This document shows positions 1 through 7,750 of a DNA stretch of 19,792 nt, piece by piece. Position 1 is the first letter of the stretch; each line of letters opens with the position of its first letter. Below the pieces are notes generated by a model that was not told the DNA's origin, made no database searches, and was given only the letters and a program-made list of their open reading frames with translations. The stretch is from Bacillota bacterium (GTDB lineage Bacteria > Bacillota > Clostridia > Tissierellales > Sedimentibacteraceae). Made by a program: the position numbers and the translations under genes. The stretch is from contig JAEZGU010000291.1 in the NCBI GenBank assembly GCA_023416855.1, positions 1 to 19,792 of the forward strand, given 5' to 3'.

Positions 1-909
1 ATTTCCACCAAGTCAAAAGGTTGTTTAGTCAATGAAAATGGAATTGATTTAGCAAGTGCATTAAACGACTTGGAGGAATTCAACCATTTTGACAAAAAAA
101 GAGATGATTATAAAGAAATAAGTTCAATGGAAGTTGCTGAAAAAGTAAACTATGATATACTTTTTGAACTAACACCGTTACAAATATTTTCAGGACAACC
201 GGCTATCGATCATATAAAAACAGCACTAAATAGAAAGAAGCATGCAGTCAGTGCAAACAAAGGACCAATTGCATGGGCATTTGAATCCCTTAGAGATTTA
301 GCTAAGAAAAATGACGTGCTTTTCTATTATGAAACCACAGTAATGGATGGAACACCGGTATTTAACTTAGTGGATGAAACCTTGAAGCTTTGCAAAGTAA
401 CAGAAGTAAAAGGCATATTAAACTCTACTACTAATTTTGTATTAGAAGAAATAGCAAAAGGCAAATCATATGATGAAGTTATAAGTGAAGGGAAAAGAAG
501 AGGATTTGTAGAAGAAGACCCGTCAATGGATATAGAGGGATGGGATGCGGCAGCAAAAACTGCAGCACTTTTAAATGTTCTCATGGGAGCGAAAATAACC
601 CCTTATGATATTGACAGAAAAGGTATAGAAGATATAACATACGAGCAAATAAAGGAAGCAGAAAGCAGAGGAAATGTGATTAAGCTTATTTGCTATGGAG
701 GTATAGAAAGCGGTAAAGTTATGGCAAGAGTAAGACCTGAAGAAGTGAATAAAAACTCTCTCCTTGCAACTATAGACGGAACAACATCCATAGTTAGCAT
801 AACAACAGACCTAATGGGAACTGTATCCATAGTAGAGCATGAGCCGGAAATAGAGCAAACTGCATATGGAGTATTTAGCGATTTAGTAAGAGTGTTAAGT
901 AATAGATAG
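1..909 (+). CDS. hom: Homoserine dehydrogenase, 5'-truncated by window edge
   Basis: The frame is open from base 1 to the TAG at 907-909, giving 302 residues; the TTG near base 70 is an internal Leu codon, not a start. The enzyme reduces L-aspartate semialdehyde to L-homoserine with NAD(P)H, the branch step to threonine and methionine, in the cytosol. Seen here: an ANKGP motif (partial residues 85-89), the NSTTNF segment (about 141-146) and the family signature EDPSMDIEGWDAAAK (172-186), whose last Lys corresponds to the catalytic lysine. The N-terminal Rossmann glycine motif lies outside the window. No C-terminal ACT domain follows, so this is the short, non-ACT form. No strong terminator follows the stop; the next gene has its own promoter within 60 bases. 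Confidence 0.93.
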   Translation: MSTKSKGCLVNENGIDLASALNDLEEFNHFDKKRDDYKEISSMEVAEKVNYDILFELTPLQIFSGQPAIDHIKTALNRKKHAVSANKGPIAWAFESLRDLAKKNDVLFYYETTVMDGTPVFNLVDETLKLCKVTEVKGILNSTTNFVLEEIAKGKSYDEVISEGKRRGFVEEDPSMDIEGWDAAAKTAALLNVLMGAKITPYDIDRKGIEDITYEQIKEAESRGNVIKLICYGGIESGKVMARVRPEEVNKNSLLATIDGTTSIVSITTDLMGTVSIVEHEPEIEQTAYGVFSDLVRVLSNR

Positions 910-933
910 TACATTTTCTTTGAACCTATTTCA

Positions 934-962
934 TTGACAAAAAACTTTTAGTATAATAATAT
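934..962 (+). promoter_or_regulatory. Sigma-A-like promoter of the MBL-fold hydrolase gene
   Basis: TTGACA at 934-939 is a perfect -35, followed by a 17-base spacer and TAATAT at 957-962. It lies just after the stop of the dehydrogenase gene and about 30 bases before the hydrolase start. A better -10 (TATAAT, 952-957) is present but only 12 bases from the -35. Confidence 0.6.
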
Positions 963-991
963 CATTTGAGAGAAATGACTTGGAGATAAAT

Positions 992-1903
992 ATGAATACA
1001 ATACAAGTAAAAAACAACACATATTGCATAGATGTAGGAAATTCTTATATTCCTTTTTATAAAATAAACGAAAAAGATATCATACTGTTAGATACAGGAT
1101 TTATCGATGAAAGAGAAATAATAGAGTCAGTTATCGTAGAAAACAATTATAATGTCAAAGGTATAATTAACAGCCATTGCCATCCGGATCATGTGGCAAG
1201 CAATCAGTACTTTAAGGATAAATACAACTGTTTAATAGCTGCTCCGTTATACGAAGCACAAATATGCAGTACTGCAATGAATCTTAAAGCTTTTTACAGC
1301 AATAGTACATTAACGGAAATTAAAGAGCAATATAGGTACATGCTGTTTGAAACAGATGTTTATATAACAGATAAGCAACAAGAAATTAATTTCTGTGGAG
1401 TAGATTTTAAAATAATACAAACCCATGGTCACAGTCCCGTGCATATATGCATAACAACCCCTGACAATGTGGGATATTTGGGAGATGCATTAGTAAGCCA
1501 TGAAGTTATTGAAAGTGCTAAAATTCCTTTTGGTTTTGTACTGTTAGAGGATTTAAAAAGTAAGGATAGCTTACTTAGCTATGAATGTGATAAATATATA
1601 GTTGCACACAAATGCATATATGATGACATAACAAACCTCATAGCTGATAACATTGCATTCTATATCCATAGAGCAGAAAAAACCTATGAATTGATAAACG
1701 GTAGAATGACAATGGAAGAAATTATAAAAGTTGCCTCTAAAGAATTTGGTGTAAGCATAAGCAACATATATAAACATGATTTAATTTCAACTATGCTAAG
1801 AAGCTATGTTGAATATCTATATGAAATAGGAAAAATCAGATCAGTAATCGACAGAGGTTTCAAAAAATACGAAAGAAATGTTGGTTATGAAGAAGTTGTA
1901 TAA
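992..1903 (+). CDS. MBL-fold metallohydrolase
   Basis: A 303-residue metallo-beta-lactamase-fold hydrolase, probably cytosolic, substrate unknown. The start is the ATG at 992, with GGAG at 982-985 six bases upstream; an in-frame TTG at 980 overlaps that ribosome site and is unlikely. The metal-binding HxHxDH motif is at residues 62-67 (H62, H64, D66, H67). More candidate ligands are the His of THGHSPVH (144-151), D165 in GDALVS and H206 in IVAHK, so both metal sites look complete. The C-terminal 80 residues are helical and resemble the small winged-helix tail of glyoxalase-II-like/LACTB2-like hydrolases. The gene is flanked by its own promoter and terminator, so it is probably monocistronic. 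The family hydrolyses thioesters, lactones and other esters; the exact reaction cannot be read from sequence. Confidence 0.88.
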   Translation: MNTIQVKNNTYCIDVGNSYIPFYKINEKDIILLDTGFIDEREIIESVIVENNYNVKGIINSHCHPDHVASNQYFKDKYNCLIAAPLYEAQICSTAMNLKAFYSNSTLTEIKEQYRYMLFETDVYITDKQQEINFCGVDFKIIQTHGHSPVHICITTPDNVGYLGDALVSHEVIESAKIPFGFVLLEDLKSKDSLLSYECDKYIVAHKCIYDDITNLIADNIAFYIHRAEKTYELINGRMTMEEIIKVASKEFGVSISNIYKHDLISTMLRSYVEYLYEIGKIRSVIDRGFKKYERNVGYEEVV

Positions 1904-1933
1904 TTAAAATTTAATAAAATAAGAATCTCACTC

Positions 1934-1965
1934 AAATAACCTCTGAATTATCAGAGGTTATTTTT
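1934..1965 (+). terminator. Rho-independent terminator of the MBL-fold gene
   Basis: A perfect 12-bp stem (left arm 1934-1945, right arm 1952-1963) around AATAACCTCTG and its complement, with a 6-base loop and a T-run at 1961-1965. On the minus strand the arm is followed by TTATTTG, so it may weakly end the convergent DUF2812 transcript too. Confidence 0.85.
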
Positions 1966-2023
1966 ATCAAACAATTGATATGGTGTGCTATTTTATAATG
2001 TTAATGCATTCAATATATCCTTG

Positions 2024-3411
2024 TTAAATTCCCAACTTTTCCATAATAATAGCAATTTGTTTTGTGGTTGGTGGTTTCTCCATGTCCAGTACAATAATTT
2101 TATTCTCAAAAAACAAGATATATTCACCTGTCGGAGTTTTATCATAATAGCGTTGATAAGCTTCTACTGTATTGAAAAGTTTGTTATCAATGGGCTCAAA
2201 GCTATTATTGTCTCGCCACTCAGGTATTTCAAGTAGATGCTCCTTTGCAATGCGATAAACGAATTTAAATTGAGGTTCTATAATTTCATATTTTATCTCT
2301 GGAGGAGAATCTTTTGCTGGCAGTGAATCTTGACGATAAGTACTTTTGGAAAGAAATAAACTACTATCTATCTCGCTTTTATATGAATAATAGTTATAGT
2401 CAATTGGGCCGTATAAATCCTCACAGGTGAGAGGAATTTCATCGCTATATAGTTTGTACTCATGGCTATATGCAGCGCCTACAGTCCAATCAACAGTTCG
2501 ATAAGTCGAACCATAATCTATACTAAATCCAAATTTTATAATTGATATCATAATAAATGCGATATAGGCAAAAGTAGCAATTGTAAGCACTGTAATTGAT
2601 ATCAATTTATTTATATTAGCAGACACTTTTTTATTTTTTAAATATTTGATTGATGTCCAATATACAACCATCAGAATTGGCATTTGTGCGATAAATAGTA
2701 CTAAACTAAACCAGCTTGCTTTGAAGGCTAAGTAAATCAAAAAGTAACCGATGATTCCGAAAATAAAACACATAAAAAGCATATCAACAATTCTATGAAC
2801 AATGTGTCATTCTTTGCACATACCCCGTAAGTGGCAATCGACCTCTCTGAGCGTTTAATCCAAGCAAAGTAATTGAGCAATGAATACAATTCGTAAATAA
2901 TAACCGCTAAAATCAAAAGAACAGGAAACAAGCGGTTTGGGTTAGACAAAAAATCAACTGGGTTTAGTTGAAATGAATTGAACTGTGCAACCAAATTTAA
3001 AGCTAAGATTAAAATCATAACAATCATAGATGGGAGAAAGCTCTTTTTCATACATCTTTTGATATTTTCAAATTTTTCTTTTTCATCTGTCTCAAATGGA
3101 ATCGGATTATCAGCTTCACTGCAAAAAATTTGCATTTGGTTAAATTGGGTTACAAAATCCCAACCAGCAGCCTTTGCATATTCAAAATATGTTTGTTGAT
3201 TATCAGTAATGTCAGGATTGAATACAGAGCCTTCCGGAAAAAATGTTACAGTGTATTTTAATTTCCATGGTGTTCCTTTTCTAAATGTCCATAAAAAAGA
3301 TCCACACTCCACAAGAAATAATCCCTTTGCAGCTAATTTTTCCAATTTGATTTCCGTCTCTTCATATCGATCAAATCTAAAATTTATTATTCTTTTGATT
3401 GAATCTTTCAC
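2024..3411 (-). pseudogene. DUF2812 membrane protein, frameshifted
   Basis: Two overlapping minus-strand frames (3411-2737 and 2782-2024) together make one DUF2812-type protein. The first starts at GTG 3411, overlapping the PadR stop by 4 nt (GTGA), with GGTGGTGAG just upstream. It encodes a soluble DUF2812-like N-terminus (about residues 1-130, with a W-rich stretch) and two membrane segments. The second frame continues with further membrane segments and a roughly 150-residue acidic, probably extracytoplasmic C-terminal domain rich in Tyr. The frames join if one base is added to the T5 run (plus-strand A5 at 2774-2778), restoring about 462 residues with a continuous hydrophobic stretch (ICFFMCFIFG). 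DUF2812 genes typically follow a PadR regulator and are thought to be its target; function is unknown. The break may be a real mutation, a sequencing error or, less likely, frameshifting. Confidence 0.75.
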
Positions 3412-3731
3412 TGTTGCTCACCACCAATTACCAAAAATTCATAATCGTTTTTTAATTTTGTCACGCGAAGATATTCCTTTTCAAGCATTTCTGTACCAAG
3501 GCTTGTTATGACATAGTTTTTTTTGCGATTTTCAATTTTAGTTTCTATAATAATTTTTTCCTTTACAAAGTTATCCAATAAACTGTATAGAGTTCCCGGT
3601 CCAATGATAACTCTTCCGTTTGTAAGTTCCTCTACCTTTTTCATAATGTCAACACCACAGCTTTCTTGTGTTAGACAAATAAGTATGTAAAACATTTGCT
3701 CTGTTAAAGTTTGATATTTTTCTCGTGCCAT
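3408..3731 (-). CDS. PadR family transcriptional regulator
   Basis: A 107-residue PadR-type winged-helix repressor. The start is the ATG at 3731, preceded by GAGGTG 7 bases upstream; the frame extends upstream to 3806, but that extension covers the promoter and the operator repeats and is not coding. The sequence shows the usual family order: an N-terminal helix (TEQMFYILICL), helix-turn-helix (GVDIMKKVEEL), the conserved GPGTLYSLLDNF recognition segment (residues about 44-55), the wing (RKKNYVIT) and a C-terminal dimerisation helix. It overlaps the DUF2812 gene by 4 nt, so the two are translationally coupled. Clostridial PadR/DUF2812 pairs are common, and such repressors usually control their own operon. 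The tandem TATCGAT-containing repeats in the promoter fit autoregulation (inferred). Confidence 0.9.
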   Translation of the reverse strand: MAREKYQTLTEQMFYILICLTQESCGVDIMKKVEELTNGRVIIGPGTLYSLLDNFVKEKIIIETKIENRKKNYVITSLGTEMLEKEYLRVTKLKNDYEFLVIGGEQQ

Positions 3732-3746
3732 ATAATCACCTCGCAA

Positions 3747-3803
3747 ACATCGATTATCGATACTGTGTAATTTTAGAATAACATCGAATATCGATATTGT
3801 CAA
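3747..3803 (-). promoter_or_regulatory. PadR operon promoter with two operator-like repeats
   Basis: On the minus strand, TTGACA (3798-3803) and TATTCT (3775-3780) are separated by 17 bases. Two 20-bp repeats, 3747-3766 and 3781-3800, match at 18 of 20 positions. Each contains a near-palindromic ATCGAWTATCGAT core. The first covers the whole -35/-10 spacer and part of the -35; the second lies just downstream of the -10, before the ribosome site. This arrangement is expected for a repressor blocking polymerase. Confidence 0.75.
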
Positions 3804-3807
3804 CAAC

Positions 3808-3836
3808 TAAAAAGTAGACTATATTTCCAGTCTACT
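3808..3836 (-). terminator. Terminator of the rhodanese gene
   Basis: An 8-bp perfect stem (AGTAGACT at 3813-3820 and AGTCTACT at 3829-3836) with an 8-base loop. On the minus strand it is followed by a short T-run (A-run 3809-3813 on the plus strand). It separates the lipoprotein gene from the PadR promoter just downstream. Confidence 0.7.
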
Positions 3837-3923
3837 AAAAGGTATATAAATTATCTTCACTTACGTATATTCCCTATTTATCGGTATCTCAAAACCAAAC
3901 CCATTACACAAATAATCAGAGGT

Positions 3924-4316
3924 TTATTTTATTATCTCATATGGCCAGTCAATAATTCCACCAAAATCATACACATTTGTATAACCCATCTTGATTAAAT
4001 CCTTTGATGCAGTAGCACTTCTATTTCCACTTCTACAATAAACTAAAATCTTAGCATTTTTGTCAGGTAGAACTTCCTCTGCCTTATTAGCAATTTCAGC
4101 TACTGGCAACAAAACAGCATTTTCAATATGACCGCTATCATATTCACCTTTAGTACGCACATCAACAATGATTACATCTTCGTTGTCAATAATGCTTTTA
4201 GCTTCCTCTGCACTTATTTTTTTATAAACTGTTTCATTTGTATCAACATTATCATTCATGTTATTACATCCTGTAATCATTATTATTATACATAGTATAA
4301 TCAAAACTCTTTTCAT
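3924..4316 (-). CDS. Rhodanese-like domain lipoprotein
   Basis: A 130-residue single-domain rhodanese with a lipoprotein signal. The ATG at 4316 is chosen because it puts a positively charged start (MKR) directly before a hydrophobic stretch ending in the lipobox ITGC, with Cys17 as the lipidated residue. A GGGATG ribosome site lies 8 bases upstream; the longer frame up to 4400 lacks a good one. The rhodanese fold is clear: DVRTKGEY (52-59), GHI (62-64) and the active-site loop CRSGNRS (94-100) with catalytic Cys94, followed by the typical NVYDFGGIIDWPYE end. The protein should be anchored on the outer face of the membrane. Single-domain rhodaneses carry sulfane sulfur or act in redox chemistry; the substrate here is unknown. 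It stands alone, with a terminator downstream. Confidence 0.9.
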   Translation of the reverse strand: MKRVLIILCIIIMITGCNNMNDNVDTNETVYKKISAEEAKSIIDNEDVIIVDVRTKGEYDSGHIENAVLLPVAEIANKAEEVLPDKNAKILVYCRSGNRSATASKDLIKMGYTNVYDFGGIIDWPYEIIK

Positions 4317-4445
4317 TATATCATCCCAATTCATATAAGATTGTATTAATGGATTATACCCGAATACACTTAAACTAAACATTATAGGATTATAAGACAA
4401 TCATGACATAACTATATTAAATTATTTAAATAAACAAATGTTTTC

Positions 4446-4475
4446 CTGGCACATTTTGTCATATCATGTTATAAT
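4446..4475 (+). promoter_or_regulatory. Possible promoter of the helicase gene
   Basis: CTGGCA at 4446-4451 (4 of 6 matches to the -35) and a perfect TATAAT at 4470-4475, spaced 18 bases, about 60 bases before the helicase start. The region between the divergent lipoprotein gene and this one is otherwise A+T-rich without other clear signals. Confidence 0.4.
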
Positions 4476-4537
4476 AATTGTAATATTATATAACAGTTAT
4501 CAAATTAAAGAAACATATTAAAGCAGGGGTGCGGGGT

Positions 4538-7500
4538 ATGTCACTTAATAATGGTTTCTATGAAGCTGTAATTAATAAGCTTATAGATGAAGAAATGCAG
4601 AAGTTTCTATCTAATAAAGATATATACATCGATAAAAAAGATATAGACAAAGGGGAAAGTAGTTCTATCCTTTCTAAATACATGTCTACGATTTTATTCA
4701 AGTCTTTAAATCAAATTTCCAGTGATGATAAATTGAATAAACAAGTTAATATATGTAATAAAATTATTAATCTAATTGTCGAAGAACTGAAATTAGATGA
4801 TTTTAGTGATTTTACTATTAATGACAATGCCGAATTATTGCTTGCTATCTTACATAATCTTGATAATTCATTAATTGACAAACATAAGAATAATAAAGTA
4901 AGACCTATCACTTCAATTGCTAATAATTCATTATTTACTGGAGCAAAAAATGAACCATCATTAGGAAGTGAATTAATAAAAGAAATAAATACGGCAGATA
5001 GGATTGATATGCTTGTTTCTTTTATTAAATGGAGCGGTTTAGTTCAAATTTACGATGCATTAAGAGATTTCACACAAGACCATAAATTACGAATTATAAC
5101 AACGTCATATATGGGTGCAACAGATTATAAGGCAGTTATGGAACTATCTAAACTTCCTAATACAGAAGTGAAAATATCTTATGATACAAAAAGAACGCGA
5201 CTTCATTCAAAATCGTATATGTTCTATAGAAATACAGGATTTTCAACTGCATACATAGGTTCATCAAATTTATCAAATTCAGCATTGACGACAGGGCTTG
5301 AATGGAATTTGAAAATATCAGAATATACCTCAAAAGATATAATAAATAAATTTAATGCAACTTTTGAATCATATTGGTACGATAACGAGTTTTATTTGTT
5401 TGATAAAAATAATGAAAGTGATAATAAAAAGCTAAAAAATGCACTAACTTATAGCAATATTAATAATATAGGAAACGAAACTCAATTCTATTTTGACATA
5501 ATACCATATTCCTATCAAAAAGAAATCTTAGATAAACTCCAGGCAGAACGTGAAGTACATAATAGGTATAAAAACTTAATTGTAGCCGCAACAGGTACAG
5601 GAAAAACTATAATTTCAGCATTTGATTATAAAAGGTTTATAAAAAATAATCCTAACTCTAAGAATAGGCTTCTTTTTGTTGCTCATAGAGAAGAAATTTT
5701 AAAACAAAGTTTAGATGCTTTTAGAGGAATCTTGAAAAATCATAATTTTGGCGACTTGTGGGTGGGAAGGTATGAACCAACACAAATCGAACACCTTTTT
5801 ATTTCAATTCAAACATTTAATTCCCAAGAATTTACGGAAAATATTAAAGAAGATTACTATGATTTTATTATTATAGACGAATTTCATCACTCAGCAGCAC
5901 CGAGCTATAGAAAATTATTAGATTACGTAAAACCTAAAATATTATTAGGAATGACTGCTACACCAGAACGTATGGATGGAAAAGACATTACCGAGTATTT
6001 TGATAGTAAAATAGCAGCTGAAATTAGATTAGGGGAAGCTATAAGCAGAAAAATATTATGTCCTTTTAATTATTTTGCTGTTACAGATGAAGTTTCACTA
6101 AAAGACATTGAATGGAAAAAGGGTGGCTATAGCGTAAATGAGCTTGAAAAAGTTTATACAAAAAATAACCAAAGAGCTAATCTAATTATTGAAAGCATTA
6201 ATAGATATACAAAAAGTGTTAAAGAGATAAGAGCTTTAGGATTTTGTGTAAGTAAACTTCATGCAGAATATATGAGTTCGTATTTTAATAATGTTGGTAT
6301 CCCCTCAATTTATTTGACTTCAAATTCAAGTGATGAAGAAAGAAAAAGTGCAAAAAAGAAATTAGCAAACAAAGAAGTAAATTTTATATTTGTTGTAGAT
6401 TTGTATAACGAAGGTGTTGATATACCTGAGATAGATACAGTTTTATTCCTAAGACCTACAGAAAGTATAACAGTATTTCTTCAGCAGTTAGGTAGGGGAT
6501 TAAGATTGCATGAAGGAAAGGAATGTCTAACAGTATTAGATTATGTAGGACAAGCAAATAAAAGTTATATCTTCTATGAGCAAAAGCTTAGAGCTTTAAT
6601 TGGTAATACAGTAAATCCTATTGAAAAAGAAATAGAAAATGAATTTCCTAACTTACCAAAAGGTTGCTTTATACAGCTTGAAAGAGTTGCTAAGGATTAT
6701 ATTTTGGAAAGTATAAGAAATGTTACAAATGATAAAAGATTTATTTTAAGAAAAATTAAGGACTATGCAAAAGAGAGAATCAAGTATGATGTTGTTGAAT
6801 TTTGTGATCTTTATAATGTTGAGCTTATAGATATATATAAAAGATGTAGTTTTACACAACTTCTTTCGGAATCAGGCGTAATTGATAATTTTGATTATTA
6901 TACATATAAGAAAGAATCTGATGGAATATCAAGATTATTACATATTAATTCAAAGGATTATATAGAGTTTATTTTATCAATATTACAATCTAATAAATTA
7001 CACTATAACTCATTAAAAAAAGATAAAAAATTAATGCTAAATATGTTCTATTATGAATTATGGCAAGGCACTTTAAAAAAGTCAGGATTCAATGATGTGT
7101 ACACTGCAATAAATAAACTTAAAAATTGTCATCATTTATTAGATGAGATTATTTCTATCCTAAAATATAATTTAGAAAACATAGATTTCAAGGAAAAAGA
7201 TCTAAATTTGGATTACAAATGCCCAATAAAGCTTCATTGTAGGTATTCAATGACGGAGATATTGGCTGCATTTGAAGAGCATAAGCTTGATCACAAATCA
7301 TCATTTAGAGAAGGGGTTAAGTATTTGGAGGATAAAAAAACAGATATTTTCTTTATAACACTAAACAAATCAGAGAAAGAATATTCTGAAACAACGATGT
7401 ATGATGATTATGCCATTGATGATGAATACTTTCACTGGCAGTCACAAAGCATAACATCAGATACATCTCCAACAGGACATAGATACATTAATCATGAATC

Positions 7501-7696
7501 ATTAGATAGTAATGTTATGTTATTTGTAAGAGAAAGAAAAAAGATAAATGGAATAACAGAACCATATTATTGCCTTGGAACAGCTAAATTTGTTAGTTAT
7601 AAAGGCAGTAAACCTATGAGTATCATCTGGAAGTTAGATAATAAGATACCTGAATTCATTAAGAAAAAGGCAAGCGGTAATGTGATGGTGGGGTAA
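4538..7696 (+). CDS. PLD-nuclease / SF2 helicase / DUF3427 protein
   Basis: A 1052-residue multidomain protein. The start is the ATG at 4538, with AGGGG at 4525-4529 eight bases upstream; the in-frame GTG at 4529 overlaps that site. Domain order: an N-terminal region; a phospholipase-D-like nuclease domain (about 135-285) with HSK (H223, K225) and GSSN (241-244); a superfamily 2 helicase core with Walker A GTGKT (353-357), DEFHH box (447-451), TATPER (473-478), and C-terminal lobe motifs NEGVDIPE and QQLGRGLRL (649-657); then a long C-terminal region matching DUF3427, including the typical FHWQSQ (965-970) and PTGHRY. Proteins with this architecture occur sporadically in bacteria, often in defence islands; it is predicted to act on DNA using ATP and the PLD nuclease. 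No methyltransferase is encoded nearby. It heads the accessory block and probably shares a transcript with the TIR-like/ATPase gene 54 bases downstream. Confidence 0.88.
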   Translation: MSLNNGFYEAVINKLIDEEMQKFLSNKDIYIDKKDIDKGESSSILSKYMSTILFKSLNQISSDDKLNKQVNICNKIINLIVEELKLDDFSDFTINDNAELLLAILHNLDNSLIDKHKNNKVRPITSIANNSLFTGAKNEPSLGSELIKEINTADRIDMLVSFIKWSGLVQIYDALRDFTQDHKLRIITTSYMGATDYKAVMELSKLPNTEVKISYDTKRTRLHSKSYMFYRNTGFSTAYIGSSNLSNSALTTGLEWNLKISEYTSKDIINKFNATFESYWYDNEFYLFDKNNESDNKKLKNALTYSNINNIGNETQFYFDIIPYSYQKEILDKLQAEREVHNRYKNLIVAATGTGKTIISAFDYKRFIKNNPNSKNRLLFVAHREEILKQSLDAFRGILKNHNFGDLWVGRYEPTQIEHLFISIQTFNSQEFTENIKEDYYDFIIIDEFHHSAAPSYRKLLDYVKPKILLGMTATPERMDGKDITEYFDSKIAAEIRLGEAISRKILCPFNYFAVTDEVSLKDIEWKKGGYSVNELEKVYTKNNQRANLIIESINRYTKSVKEIRALGFCVSKLHAEYMSSYFNNVGIPSIYLTSNSSDEERKSAKKKLANKEVNFIFVVDLYNEGVDIPEIDTVLFLRPTESITVFLQQLGRGLRLHEGKECLTVLDYVGQANKSYIFYEQKLRALIGNTVNPIEKEIENEFPNLPKGCFIQLERVAKDYILESIRNVTNDKRFILRKIKDYAKERIKYDVVEFCDLYNVELIDIYKRCSFTQLLSESGVIDNFDYYTYKKESDGISRLLHINSKDYIEFILSILQSNKLHYNSLKKDKKLMLNMFYYELWQGTLKKSGFNDVYTAINKLKNCHHLLDEIISILKYNLENIDFKEKDLNLDYKCPIKLHCRYSMTEILAAFEEHKLDHKSSFREGVKYLEDKKTDIFFITLNKSEKEYSETTMYDDYAIDDEYFHWQSQSITSDTSPTGHRYINHESLDSNVMLFVRERKKINGITEPYYCLGTAKFVSYKGSKPMSIIWKLDNKIPEFIKKKASGNVMVG

Positions 7697-7750
7697 GTTA
7701 AGAATGGTTTATATATTATTAGAAAGTTATTGCTATATGGAGGAAATAAT

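Noticed and set aside
70..909. Separate short dehydrogenase starting at TTG 70
   Set aside because: The frame is open to base 1 and the upstream residues belong to the same protein; the TTG is an internal codon and the gene is cut by the window edge.
3732..3806. N-terminal extension of the PadR protein
   Set aside because: It would translate the promoter and both operator repeats; the ATG at 3731 has a good ribosome site and gives the normal family start.
4317..4400. Extended N-terminus of the rhodanese
   Set aside because: It would bury the lipoprotein signal inside the protein, and no ribosome site precedes the upstream starts.
4446..4475. Sigma-54 promoter suggested by TGGCAC
   Set aside because: The expected downstream TTGC element at the right spacing is missing; a sigma-A reading with TATAAT is simpler.
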